DNA of 64,000 nucleotides from Huiozyma naganishii CBS 8797 (lineage: Eukaryota > Ascomycota > Saccharomycetes > Saccharomycetales > Saccharomycetaceae). The notes below the pieces were generated by a model. It saw only the letters and a program-made list of their open reading frames with translations. It did not search any database and was not told where the DNA came from. Numbering within the stretch: position 1 is the stretch's first letter; every line of letters begins with the position of its first letter. Both the position numbers and the translations under genes were made by a program. Positions 46,535 through 56,015 of the stretch are shown piece by piece. The stretch spans positions 62,001-126,000 of the forward strand of contig NC_035925.1 of assembly GCF_000348985.1 (NCBI RefSeq). Reading direction: 5' to 3'.

Positions 46535-49500
46535 ATGGCAAAGAAGGGTAAAAGAAAGAACAAGAGCAAGCAGTCTCAGATTACTTCCAATACAGGCACA
46601 ATAGCAGGAGACAATACGTCAGTTAACCAGAATGAGACAATTAATGATCCCGCTGAGGTGACCGCAGATGTAACTAAACCTGACGACTTGAATACAGAGG
46701 AGGTTGCTGACCATGATACAACAGCTGAGAGAGCAGATGAGGATAATTTGAATACGTCAATTACAGGGGATGCTAGTGCAGTACCTGCTTCCGCGGGTGA
46801 TGTTCCAGAGGAAATATCCTCAAATATCGCTAACGAGGAGCAGGAACTCGATTTGAATACTTTGCCCAATCTAAAAGTTGATAGGGAAGTTAATGAGGAT
46901 TTATCAGCGAAAGAGGGTGGACAAATTGAGGCTGAAGTGCCCACGAATAAACTTGAAACAGAGATCAATGAAACCGTGGAAAGTATTTCCCAATTAAAGG
47001 AAAGCGAGAAGGGGAACAAAGTCCCAAGATCACCACATGCCGACCCAGATATAGCAACTGATACCCATGATAATGATCTGAATAAAGATGCTCAAGACGG
47101 AATTGTAAGTGGCACGACTGTGAAACAGGATGTTGAAATTGGGAAAAACGTTGACCAGTTGAATGAATCTCAGTCAGATTTACACATTGATGACTTTGAT
47201 ATCACAAGCGAGGATTTAATTGATGAGGATAATTTAAACAAGACTGGAATAGACGAAAGCGGAAACGCTTTTTCAGAGGAACCGTTAGAGCTTGAGGTGA
47301 CAAAGAAAAATGTAGAAGACATTGGCAAGTCAAAAGAGTCAGATGCCGAAGAAGAAGTCGTACCCTCCCAGAAAAATATTGAAAATTATTCCCTGACTAG
47401 CCCCAAAAAGGATAAGGACACCTCTCTTGGATCTGTTGGAATAGCAGCAGAATCCACTCAGGACGAGCTTGAAGAGATAGATTTCAACTCCCAACCTGTT
47501 ACAGAGGAGGAACCTATTACCAAGGCCGACGAGGCAGAAATTGCCGATAAGGAATCTCATAATGAAACCAATTATAGACCTGAAGAGGAAAGTGTAAATA
47601 ATGTGGAGGATGATGCAAACATAAAGAGTAATGAGGATAATGAGTCAAAGTCCGTTTCTGGAGTTGTCGACCATGACAGAGAAGAGACGCCAGAAAACTC
47701 TGCCCGTCCTACGCAAACTCTGAATGAAGTTGACGCAGCACCACCACCACTTCCAGTTCGAAATGACGAGGGGAGTAAGAACTTGGAGCCCGCGATCGTC
47801 AGTCCGCCTCCCTTACCTATGAGAAGTACTTCGACACCAAAACAGCCCTCAAATGGGTTTAAACGTGACGGTGAACCGTCTGATAATGGTATTCCCAATG
47901 CCTGGACACCTGCAGCCTCTTTACTGGAGACGAAGACGCCAATAAGTAACAGAAGCTTCGGTAACTTTGAGAATTATGCAACGCCCGCTCGTTCCAGATT
48001 TATCTCTACTTCCTCTAATCAAATGAGTCCGGTCGACCCTACTATCGCTGATGTTAATCTTATCGTTAATAGGTTTCGTGTGGCAAGCGAACAAATTGGA
48101 GACGTCAACCCATCTGTGAGGGAAGGGATAGAGGCGGGTCACTCTTTACTGATATCGTCTTATACTCAATTACTGTCTCACCACGACGAGGGAAGTAACG
48201 AGGAGCCAGTCGCTGTGGAGGACCTTGAGTTGAAGGAGCTAAGCACTACTGATTGGACTTTTTGGACGGGTGTTGTCAACAATTTTGCTACGGTAGCAAA
48301 TCAGAGCCCTGATAAATTGGAGGAGGAGATCACGAGGGGTATTCCGAGACGGATTAGAGGTATCATCTGGCAACTAATCGCTAGCTCTAAATCGCAGGAA
48401 ATTGAGGATTTGTATCAGACTCTTTTCTCTACAGAGAGTTCACACGAGAGCAATATTAAGAGAGATCTCCAACGGACAAATTTTATCCCACAGGATAAAG
48501 TGGACTCGCTATTCAATATATTAAGGGTGTATTCAATTTTTGATCCGGATGTTGGATACACACAGGGGATGGCGTTTATCGCGACCCCATTATTATTAAA
48601 CTGCAACTCAGAAGCGGAGGCCTTTGGACTACTGATAGCTCTAATGAAAAACTACAACGTGAGGAGTTTCTTTCTACCGGAGATGCCGGGACTAATGTTA
48701 ATGATGTATCAATTTGACAGGTTGTTAGAGGAAAACGTTCCTACGCTGTCCAATCATTTGCAAAGAGAGGGGGTACGGTCCAGCATGTACGCGACACAAT
48801 GGTTCCTGACGGTGTTTGCTTACAAGTTTCCTCTGGAGTTTGTGTTACGGATATTCGATATCATCTTTTTCGAAGGTATTGAATCGCTGTTGAAGTTTGC
48901 TGTGAATTTGATGATAAAGAACGAGGAGTCGCTAGTGACGCTACGGTTTGACAAGTTACTGACGTTTTTGAAAAATGAACTGTTTGAGTACTACCTGCGG
49001 GAGCCGAGTGATGCTGAATCTGTTGTACAGACTGACCTCGAGGCGTCCGTGAAGGGGATGTCGAGCGCGGAGGTGGTGTTGGACCACGGACACGCTTACG
49101 AGTACCATGTAGACTTGTTTGTCCGGGATGCGATGAACGACGTGCACATCACGCCAATATCGTTGAACAGGTACGCGTCAGAGTACGAGGACTTGCATCA
49201 ACTGGAACGGGTGAAGCAAGACGAGTTCGAGTCCCTGCGGGTGAAGAACTTCCAGTTGGAAAAGGAGGCGTCTAAGCTGAGCCACGAGTACGCGCTTCTT
49301 GACGAGGAGCATATATCTATAGCGAAGGAGCTTATACAGTACCGGCTGGATACCGAGACTTTGCTCGATGAAAACAGGGACCTGACAAAGAACGTCGAAA
49401 CATTGGAGACGCAGCTGTCCGATCTGAAGGCCAAACAGAGCGTTCCGAACCCTGATGCGGCGCTGCCTGTGGACTTACGGGGGGACCTGGAGAGGACAAT

Positions 49501-49753
49501 GAAGCGGAACACGGAGGTGGTTGCCCTGAATTCCCAGTTGCAGGACCGCATCGACGATTTGGAACACACCGTGAGGCGGCTAATCTTCGAAAACAAGAAA
49601 TACGCGGGGAGACAAAATGCTGTGGACCCCCCCGTGGGTGATGCCACACAGACTGCCTCTACTACGGACGGGGGAGACCCCAGGGAGAGGACAAGCACCA
49701 CATCCACATTAAGCAGTGGCTGGTCAGGTTTCAAGAAGGTCTTCAAGAAGTAG
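46535..49753 (+). CDS. GYP5: TBC-domain Rab GTPase-activating protein Gyp5/Gyl1
   Basis: A 1072-residue protein (S. cerevisiae Gyp5 894, Gyl1 720) that stimulates GTP hydrolysis by Ypt1/Sec4 in ER-Golgi and polarised exocytosis. The first 540 residues are acidic and low-complexity, longer than in S. cerevisiae. Two proline motifs (APPPLPVRN and SPPPLPMRS, about 400-430) could bind SH3 domains such as Rvs167. The TBC domain (about 600-810) starts RGIPRRIRGIIWQLI, with the arginine-finger region IKRDLQRTNF and glutamine finger VGYTQGMAF, so catalysis is probably retained. A coiled coil covers about 885-1015. Gyl1 lacks GAP activity, so Gyp5 is the better name. An early Lys-rich segment follows the start. 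Confidence 0.92.
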   Translation: MAKKGKRKNKSKQSQITSNTGTIAGDNTSVNQNETINDPAEVTADVTKPDDLNTEEVADHDTTAERADEDNLNTSITGDASAVPASAGDVPEEISSNIANEEQELDLNTLPNLKVDREVNEDLSAKEGGQIEAEVPTNKLETEINETVESISQLKESEKGNKVPRSPHADPDIATDTHDNDLNKDAQDGIVSGTTVKQDVEIGKNVDQLNESQSDLHIDDFDITSEDLIDEDNLNKTGIDESGNAFSEEPLELEVTKKNVEDIGKSKESDAEEEVVPSQKNIENYSLTSPKKDKDTSLGSVGIAAESTQDELEEIDFNSQPVTEEEPITKADEAEIADKESHNETNYRPEEESVNNVEDDANIKSNEDNESKSVSGVVDHDREETPENSARPTQTLNEVDAAPPPLPVRNDEGSKNLEPAIVSPPPLPMRSTSTPKQPSNGFKRDGEPSDNGIPNAWTPAASLLETKTPISNRSFGNFENYATPARSRFISTSSNQMSPVDPTIADVNLIVNRFRVASEQIGDVNPSVREGIEAGHSLLISSYTQLLSHHDEGSNEEPVAVEDLELKELSTTDWTFWTGVVNNFATVANQSPDKLEEEITRGIPRRIRGIIWQLIASSKSQEIEDLYQTLFSTESSHESNIKRDLQRTNFIPQDKVDSLFNILRVYSIFDPDVGYTQGMAFIATPLLLNCNSEAEAFGLLIALMKNYNVRSFFLPEMPGLMLMMYQFDRLLEENVPTLSNHLQREGVRSSMYATQWFLTVFAYKFPLEFVLRIFDIIFFEGIESLLKFAVNLMIKNEESLVTLRFDKLLTFLKNELFEYYLREPSDAESVVQTDLEASVKGMSSAEVVLDHGHAYEYHVDLFVRDAMNDVHITPISLNRYASEYEDLHQLERVKQDEFESLRVKNFQLEKEASKLSHEYALLDEEHISIAKELIQYRLDTETLLDENRDLTKNVETLETQLSDLKAKQSVPNPDAALPVDLRGDLERTMKRNTEVVALNSQLQDRIDDLEHTVRRLIFENKKYAGRQNAVDPPVGDATQTASTTDGGDPRERTSTTSTLSSGWSGFKKVFKK

Positions 49754-50204
49754 ACGAGGGAAGCCACAGAAAGGTAGCGTGCCGCTGGACGTGCCGTATA
49801 TATACATCCGTACACCCACAACACTTTTGTTCTGTTTTTATTTTTTTGGAAAAACCCAAAAACAGCAGTCACAATTTCCGTATTAGGAAGTTTTGTGTTT
49901 TCCGGCAGCGTTCTCCGTGTAGGTGAGGGGGGACCAGCACGCCAGGCAGGGCTTCTACTGGGAACCCCGCCTGGGAGTTGAGGGAACTGGAGGGAAGGCC
50001 AGGCGGAGCCGTCTGCCTGTCTCAGTGCTCTCCCCCCAGAGAGTGCCACTCCGCGCGGAGGTGTCTCGTTTCTATAATTTTTTCTTCATTCCAGAGTAGT
50101 TATTACTTTTGTTCAAATAAGTTAGTTGCAAGTGGTTTTTCGATGTGTGTGTATTATTCGGCGAAGGAGACAAAGAGACGATAACACCAACGAATAGATT
50201 AAAC
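49754..50204. other. Intergenic region upstream of RPL36
   Basis: About 450 bases holding the ribosomal-protein promoter. TACACCCACAACAC (about 49811-49824) resembles the Rap1 site ACACCCRYACAY with one mismatch, followed by T-rich tracts as in yeast ribosomal-protein promoters. Nothing else was recognised. Confidence 0.45.
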
Positions 50205-50507
50205 ATGGCCGTCAAGACTGGTATTGCTGTTGGTTTGAACAAGGGTAAGCAGGTCAATGCTATGACCCCAGCCCCAAAGATGTCCTACAAGAAGGGTGCC
50301 ATCTCTAACAGAACCCAGTTCGTCCGCTCGCTGGTGAAGGAGATCGCTGGTCTGTCCCCATACGAAAGAAGACTGATCGACTTGATCAGAAACTCTGGTG
50401 AAAAGAGAGCCAGAAAGGTCGCCAAGAAGAGATTGGGTTCTTTCAAGAGAGCCAAGGCCAAGGTTGAGGAGATGAACAACGTCATCGCTGCCTCTCGTCG
50501 TCATTGA
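50205..50507 (+). CDS. RPL36A: Large-subunit ribosomal protein eL36, intronless
   Basis: A 100-residue cytosolic ribosomal protein, the same length as S. cerevisiae Rpl36A/B and near-identical (TGIAVGLNKGKQVNAMTPAP, then VRSLVKEIAGLSPYERR and EKRARKVAKKRLGSFKRAKA). The S. cerevisiae genes carry an intron just after the start; here the reading frame runs uninterrupted from ATG, so the intron has been lost. Codon use is strongly biased to preferred yeast codons, as expected for high expression. The frame is open a further 60 bases upstream, but similarity begins at this Met. It lies between GYP5 and ICY1/2, as in both S. cerevisiae sister regions. Confidence 0.97.
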   Translation: MAVKTGIAVGLNKGKQVNAMTPAPKMSYKKGAISNRTQFVRSLVKEIAGLSPYERRLIDLIRNSGEKRARKVAKKRLGSFKRAKAKVEEMNNVIAASRRH

Positions 50508-51167
50508 AGTTGCGGCATCGCTGCGAACAGCAACCGTCCTTTTTTAGACAAACAACACACACACAGCATCAATAAATAGTATATGTGTTTGTATAATTTC
50601 ATACTAAAGACTCAAACATCCCGAGGTGAGACACTTCTGCCAGCAAAAACTGTGGCATTGTGGCACACCCAAGAGGTTCCCGCACCGGCAACCTCTTGGC
50701 TCCCCGACACGTGCATACCGGTCCCCGTCGCGTATCCGCAACCAGAGACCGGGCCGTTTGGGACAGTTTTGTCTGTAGCTCGGCTTTCTGGGAGCGCGAT
50801 GACACATCGCCGGCCCGCTGCGGCGTCGTCTAGGAACAGTGCGCTGCACCCGAGGGTATGTATTACTCACCGCACCCGCGGATTGTGACTCTGTCTCTGG
50901 CCGTGACCGCGTGGGTACCACGTCCCTTGGTGGTGGTGGTGGTGACTGATACTCTGGGACGCAGATGGTGATATCCACACCTGCGTTTCGGATAGTGGTT
51001 ATCAGGGTGCCCGGTATCTGTAGATAGCGCAGGGGTTTGCACCTAGACATACACACACACACATATATATATACATGTAGAGGGGTGATGCTGTGTGTGT
51101 CTGGATCAGCTTCATGTAGAACCTTTTCTTGGTACTCAGAACGGTATACACACACACACACACAGCT
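50508..51167. other. Intergenic region RPL36-ICY1/2
   Basis: About 660 bases, GC-rich in the middle, with two (CA)n tracts (about 51050-51062 and 51149-51164) and a GGT run at about 50930. Open frames on both strands here (for example minus 50604-51161) show no recognisable domain and are Cys/Arg/Pro-rich, as expected from repeat and GC bias. Probably a regulated promoter for ICY1/2. Confidence 0.5.
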
Positions 51168-51587
51168 ATGTCTACAAGTTCATTCTATTCCCTAGAGGAA
51201 CAATTTGGCGAGGAGGAGGACCTCTTCGCGTTTTCCGTACAGCAGAGAGGCGACATGCCCTCGCTGTCGAACAGTTACAACTCAAAGTACGAGGACTCTC
51301 CCGCATCCTCGTACAGCAGCAGCTTGCTCCCAGGAGGTGCTCAGATTGTATCGATACAGCAGGGATCACTGCAGTCGCTTACGTACTCAAATAACTACAA
51401 ACTACAGTCCCCTGGGACCATCGATGACATGATATTTGACTTCGACGGCGAGTTCTCTTCCGGTGGTCTGGAAACACAGAACGTATCGGATGATCAAGAC
51501 CCTCGGGGTGACACGGGGGCAGTGGATTTGGACAATTTTGCCAATGTCGCACAAAATAACTACAGACTGTGGCTTTCGTCCGTTTAA
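51168..51587 (+). CDS. ICY2: ICY1/ICY2-like small protein
   Basis: A 139-residue acidic protein (S. cerevisiae Icy1 127, Icy2 136) of unclear biochemical role; in S. cerevisiae the pair responds to stress and nutrient conditions. The N-terminal SFYSLEEQFGEEEDLFAFS, the DDMIFDFDGEF segment at about 88-98 and the C-terminal NYRLWLSSV are the shared blocks. The rest is Ser/Tyr-rich and probably disordered. The ATG following a CA repeat was chosen since MSTSSFYS is where similarity starts; the frame opens 39 bases earlier. Gene order RPL36-ICY is the same as in both S. cerevisiae copies. Confidence 0.78.
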   Translation: MSTSSFYSLEEQFGEEEDLFAFSVQQRGDMPSLSNSYNSKYEDSPASSYSSSLLPGGAQIVSIQQGSLQSLTYSNNYKLQSPGTIDDMIFDFDGEFSSGGLETQNVSDDQDPRGDTGAVDLDNFANVAQNNYRLWLSSV

Positions 51588-52085
51588 TAACTCCCCGTGA
51601 GGGGCACAAACGGACCACGCACCAGCACACGCGTAATCGGCATCGAAACTTAATTCCTAATATATTCACTCCACATCTCTTAGCATTCCCGGGACTCGTC
51701 AAAACATAGATTCATATTTACATTTAATATAACACGTTGTATACTCTCAATGAAAATGTTTAAACACTTCAAATAATAAGTACAGGGCTGTCCCATCCAA
51801 TACAAGAACACCACTGACCACTACTACCACTGGGTACAACTCATGGTATGGTATGCCTCATCGCTTAAATCTCGGAAAAACCGAAAACGGAAAAACTAAA
51901 AATTATCAAAGCACTTCGAATCGACATGATGGGGGGTGTCCGACTCTTGCTCTTCTCTCACCCATGTTTCAGGGTTCTCCAGATCAGCTCCTGTATTTAT
52001 AAGCAGACAGGGTGGTACAGTGGTTCGTGTGTGTGACGTTCTTCCCCTCAACGAGCTGCCCCTCTCATCGAGCAAAATACAAAAT
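51588..52085. other. Intergenic region ICY1/2-YAH1
   Basis: About 500 bases, AT-rich. No coding sequence, repeat or RNA gene was recognised. It contains the YAH1 promoter. Confidence 0.5.
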
Positions 52086-52592
52086 ATGTTCAGATTGCTG
52101 CTGAAGAATTCAATGAGACCCACAATTCTAACTGTACGCAGCAGTGGCTCTAGCCAATTGCTGAACAGTAGTATACTGACTGCATCGCGCGGGTTCTCTC
52201 GCACAAGGCCGCGGTTACACGGACACCTGCGGAAACCGGCAAAAGGTGAGGAGCTCAAGATTTCGTTCATCCTCAAGGACGGCACAAGTAAGACATACGA
52301 AGTCGCAGAGGGCGACACGATCCTCGATATTGCACAGGGACACAATCTGGACATGGAAGGTGCATGTGGTGGGTCCTGTGCCTGCTCCACGTGCCACGTC
52401 ATCGTGGACCCGGACTACTACGACGCGCTGCAGGAGCCGGAAGATGACGAGAACGACATGCTCGACCTGGCGTACGGGCTCACGGAGACAAGCAGGCTCG
52501 GATGCCAGGTCAAGATGTCCAAGGATATCGACGGGATCAGGGTCGCTCTGCCCCAGATGACCAGAAACGTCAACAACAAAGACTTCAGCTGA
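52086..52592 (+). CDS. YAH1: Mitochondrial [2Fe-2S] ferredoxin Yah1
   Basis: A 168-residue matrix ferredoxin (S. cerevisiae 172) that supplies electrons for Fe-S cluster assembly and for haem A and coenzyme Q synthesis; it is essential in S. cerevisiae. Residues 1-50 are an Arg/Ser-rich mitochondrial presequence. The cluster ligands are Cys94, Cys100, Cys103 and Cys140, with the adrenodoxin spacing (GACGGSCACSTCHV). The acidic EPEDDENDMLDLAYGL helix, which contacts the reductase Arh1, is intact. The start is the Met of MFRLLLKN; the longer upstream frame does not look like the family. Downstream is a solo LTR marking a rearrangement junction. Confidence 0.96.
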   Translation: MFRLLLKNSMRPTILTVRSSGSSQLLNSSILTASRGFSRTRPRLHGHLRKPAKGEELKISFILKDGTSKTYEVAEGDTILDIAQGHNLDMEGACGGSCACSTCHVIVDPDYYDALQEPEDDENDMLDLAYGLTETSRLGCQVKMSKDIDGIRVALPQMTRNVNNKDFS

Positions 52593-53398
52593 CTCAGAAG
52601 TGTCGACTTTCTACTTGTAAATAAAGTTCTGCACATACACCCAGAGACGGTTGTCGCGGGAGGGGATGTGAACGTCATCTTCATTGCTTTGAACATAGGA
52701 AGTGCAGACCCGCACAGGCGTCCCTTCATTTGAGAGACCTCTTGTCTGTTGATGAGAGGGGGGGTTGACGTCCATGGATCGAATAGTCAAAGAGCAGGCC
52801 GGAATTTCAGATATTTCTGGCGCATGCTTCTCTGCACTTATCTAAATTCTTATTAATACGCGTATAGTTATTAATAAGTTTGGAGGTTGGTTGTGATTCT
52901 GTAAGAGCTAAAGTCGTTTATGATTAGTTAAACTGTGTAAGGACTCTGGTATTATTTATTTACGCCGTATAGGTAAGTATGTAGTTATATCAGTTGTGCT
53001 TCCTTGTCTTAGACTCCTTTGTTAGTTGGGTCCTGGATTCAGAAACGGTCTTGAAAGATGTCGGTGTAGATACCTTGCGGCTTATATACGTTCCGGATAA
53101 CGGGTCATCCGCATGTCTCGAGTTCGTATACTCACATGTCGGGTTTATAACAGTTCTAAGTACTGTATTAGAGAGGGTGACGGTCATGCGTCAATTCCCA
53201 AGGGGAGTTCCCAATTTATCCTCACAGATTCAATCTTTGTTCCAGCACGAACGATTTCTACATAGTTTTTGCGTTCCAGGGACCAATGGATATCCAATAA
53301 ACATTAAAAATTACTATTGATAAGAGAGAGAGAGAGAGACAAATACAAACGGTAGACAGCTGGTATTACAGGTCAATGCTCTTCCCCACTCCCACGCA
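52593..53398. other. Rearrangement junction YAH1-YPL247C with solo LTR
   Basis: About 800 bases between convergent genes. It holds the type I solo LTR copy B (52900-53226), a (GA)n tract (about 53324-53339), and no coding sequence or tRNA. It is the right boundary of the block that is inverted relative to S. cerevisiae. Confidence 0.7.
52900..53226 (+). mobile_element. Solo LTR, type I, copy B, with 5-bp target-site duplication
   Basis: A 327-bp element starting TGTAAGAGCT and ending ATCCTCACA, flanked by GATTC at 52895-52899 and 53227-53231. It is in the same orientation as copy A (39686-40025) and closely similar to it, with scattered substitutions and a few short gaps. Each copy has its own duplication, so they are independent insertions. 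Confidence 0.87.
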
Positions 53399-54913
53399 TC
53401 AAAATACTCTTACATTTTGGAATTTCTTACTTGACACATACCCAAACCAGTCCCCCCTCTGCGGTCTCCATGCGATGTTGTTAATCTCTTGCGACTCGTT
53501 GGCATAGAACAGGTTCGGAGTGTCCAGTACCTTGCCCCTTGTATCGTCTGCAATGGCATGCTCATATCCCGTACCGGCCATGCTGATATCTGTATCCCCC
53601 GTGATAGAAGTCGATGAACTCGTCGGAGTGGACCCGTCAAGCGCGGTGTTCAAATCCCAGTAGAGCACCTGGCAGTCATCACTGCAGGACAGGAGAACAT
53701 TCCTCTTCGTAGGGTGCCACTTGATCTGGTTCACCAGAGAACTGTGCCCCTTCAGTGTCAAGGCAGGGGACTCTGGGTTCCTCATATCCAGGATGAGGAT
53801 ATCCTTCGAGTCGGCAACGAGCGTTGCTATTATGTTAGGGTCCATGAGCGACGGTTCCAGCCTTAGGAGAGCGTTGTTCTGCGCGGTGACGTCGTTGACT
53901 GTCCCTTCCCCCGCGGGCGGTTCGTAGACTATTGTGCTGTGCGCTAGGGACCTCAGGTCGAACACCCTGACGCTGCCGTCACCACCACAACTTGCAAACA
54001 GGTGTGTTGATTGGGACAGGAACCGTACGTCGTAAACCTCGCTGTCGTGTGCGATCAGCTGCGTCTTCACGTAATTGGGACTTTGCAAGTCCCACACGAT
54101 ACATGTCGTGTCAATGGAACTCGAAACAAGTAAGTTTGTATCGACTGTGTTCCAATCGAATGAAGTGACTGGTGGTAACTCCCCGAGTATCGCGGTCGTA
54201 GTGTTCTTCAGACAACCCCCCGCGGCGGCCAAGTTAACTTTATTCCCCGCCGTGTTGTTCCTCTGCTTCTTGTACTTACAAAGGGACAAGTTAATCTGTT
54301 CTTGCAGCGAGTTTGTGTCCTCATTCAGGGACCAGATGCGCAGGGAGTCCGACGCCGTTGCGAACTGTCTCGGATGCAAGTGACTGGGCAGCCATTGAAC
54401 TTTACTGATCGGGTACACGACGTCCGCCTGTGCCACGTTGTTCCACGACAGCAGGTCGGGCGACTGGATCACCTGGATTTTGTTCCTGCTGTCCTCCTTG
54501 TAGGAGCTCATGCACACGAAATCGTCGTTACTCCAGTCAAGACCGAACAACGGGAACTGTTCCTGGTAGGAGCAAGTCCTTGTGTTTGGGCCCAATCCGG
54601 TACCATTACTGTTCATGAGTTCCTGTCCACTCATAAAGTTCCCCCCCTGGGGGTTCCCCGTGGTGACATAGCTCCCTCCCTTCCCCATGGGCGGTGCAAA
54701 GGGCCCTGTGCCACTGCCATTGGAAAAATCCAGCGGCGAGTACAGCGGCGACCTTGTTGCGTAGAGATTGTTCGCACCGTCGAGGGGTTGGTCGTTCCCC
54801 TGCGGATCCGCAGAGTACGGCGAGGCCAAGTAGCTCGTGTGGAATGGCTGCTTCTTCTGCGCGGAGTTCCCAAAGGATATGGAACTTCTCTTGCTGTTGC
54901 GGAACGGGTCCAT
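53399..54913 (-). CDS. WD40 protein of the DCAF7/TTG1/AN11 family (YPL247C)
   Basis: A 504-residue protein (S. cerevisiae YPL247C 523), uncharacterised in yeast. Relatives in animals and plants (DCAF7, TTG1, AN11) are scaffolds for kinases and transcription factors. The N-terminal 140 residues are low-complexity with Pro/Gly/Ser, including MDPFRNSKRSSISFG. At least five WD repeats follow, with clear endings CIVWDLQ, VRVFDLR, ILILDMR and VLYWDL. The C-terminus EINNIAWRPQRGDWFGYVSS is the family signature. The start is the Met at 54913; the frame extends 177 bases further with a hydrophobic leader unlike the family. Confidence 0.9.
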   Translation of the reverse strand: MDPFRNSKRSSISFGNSAQKKQPFHTSYLASPYSADPQGNDQPLDGANNLYATRSPLYSPLDFSNGSGTGPFAPPMGKGGSYVTTGNPQGGNFMSGQELMNSNGTGLGPNTRTCSYQEQFPLFGLDWSNDDFVCMSSYKEDSRNKIQVIQSPDLLSWNNVAQADVVYPISKVQWLPSHLHPRQFATASDSLRIWSLNEDTNSLQEQINLSLCKYKKQRNNTAGNKVNLAAAGGCLKNTTTAILGELPPVTSFDWNTVDTNLLVSSSIDTTCIVWDLQSPNYVKTQLIAHDSEVYDVRFLSQSTHLFASCGGDGSVRVFDLRSLAHSTIVYEPPAGEGTVNDVTAQNNALLRLEPSLMDPNIIATLVADSKDILILDMRNPESPALTLKGHSSLVNQIKWHPTKRNVLLSCSDDCQVLYWDLNTALDGSTPTSSSTSITGDTDISMAGTGYEHAIADDTRGKVLDTPNLFYANESQEINNIAWRPQRGDWFGYVSSKKFQNVRVF

Positions 54914-55160
54914 GCCCAGTTGTATCTGTAATGTAGTAGCGACGAACCTAGTGATAAAAAAACCTCCCCCAGTAGACTGACCGCCGGAAAAGAGCACGAC
55001 AATTGCAAGGGCCAGGAAGTGTGTGTCTACTGCTTTTGCCCCTGTCCCTTGTGTCAAACTCCTTGAATTCTCACCAAAAAATCTCAGCAATACTTATATT
55101 ATAGTGTGACGACAGTATACAGAGAGAGAGATACATGAACATGGAACGGGATTGCCGCGG

Positions 55161-56015
55161 TCAGGTTGACTGCGCGGGCTGCCTCCTTACCCTCTTCAAC
55201 TTGGCCTTCTTTGTCTTTGGCAGCAGTGGCGGTTCCGCGAAGAGGGACTTGTACTTTTTGTCCCTCTTGACGTTTGCGGCCTTGTAGTACTTGATGCCTA
55301 GACGCGAGGTTTTGTTCTTGCCCTCTCCTAGCAGGAGGGTCTCGACTTTCGCGATGATGAAGCTTGGTGGGAGGAGCAATTTCACGAGTTTCTCGCATGC
55401 TGCGACGAGAAATCCGACGATGACACATATCATCGTGTCCAGAGAGTCGAACTTTTCGAGCAGGATGTACTCGAGCACGAGCACGAGTAGAGGTACACAC
55501 CACGCGAGCGGGATCCTCAATTGCGTGTTGAAGAACCGAATTTTGGCGCCGAGCTTACTCTCCTTCGCAAGAAAGTACGCCCACAGAATCTGCATCCAGT
55601 AAGTGACCCCGCCGATGTGCAAGTCGGAGGGGGACACGACGCACAGCGAAAAGTAAGGGACGAAGAACGCGACCGTGATCACGTTCAAGAAGAAGAAAGT
55701 GTGCACCGTGCCATGGATCCTCTCGAAATTCGACAACGCGGGGAACAGCAGCAGCAGGTTCAACACAGTGGGCACAAAAGACCTGTGTTGGTTGTCAAAT
55801 GGGTAAGCAGATACCTCGTTGACCAGCTCGAAGACCCCCTTGCTGCCCTCCAGATACGACCCCATAAATTCCAAAGGGTGTATCGCTGTGTCCACCGTCC
55901 ACCAGGAGGTTATCATCCCAAGCACGACGTTGAGGGCGAGCAAAGTACAACAAACGGCACTCAGAGCACCGAACGGCCTTCGGTAAAGCCGCAAAAACTT
56001 ATCCACGTACAGCAT
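55161..56015 (-). CDS. RBD2: Rhomboid-family protein Rbd2, catalytic residues lost
   Basis: A 284-residue multi-span membrane protein (S. cerevisiae Rbd2 262). Family identity rests on the HGTVHTFFFLNV segment (about 101-112), WAYFLAKES (145-153), RFFNTQLRIPL (160-170), PPSFIIAKVE (216-225) and LGIKYYKA (239-246), which align in order with S. cerevisiae Rbd2. The serine-protease motif GASGW is replaced by GVTYW (136-140), with Thr138 at the nucleophile position, and the His of the last core span is replaced in LDTMICVIVGF. It is therefore predicted to be a pseudoprotease. About six hydrophobic spans are visible; the C-terminal tail is basic and longer than in S. cerevisiae. Neighbours match YPL246C. 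Confidence 0.88.
   Translation of the reverse strand: MLYVDKFLRLYRRPFGALSAVCCTLLALNVVLGMITSWWTVDTAIHPLEFMGSYLEGSKGVFELVNEVSAYPFDNQHRSFVPTVLNLLLLFPALSNFERIHGTVHTFFFLNVITVAFFVPYFSLCVVSPSDLHIGGVTYWMQILWAYFLAKESKLGAKIRFFNTQLRIPLAWCVPLLVLVLEYILLEKFDSLDTMICVIVGFLVAACEKLVKLLLPPSFIIAKVETLLLGEGKNKTSRLGIKYYKAANVKRDKKYKSLFAEPPLLPKTKKAKLKRVRRQPAQST

Noticed and set aside
50604..51161. A 185-codon minus-strand frame between RPL36 and ICY1/2
   Set aside because: Composed largely of translated CA/GT repeats and GC-rich sequence; no family resemblance.
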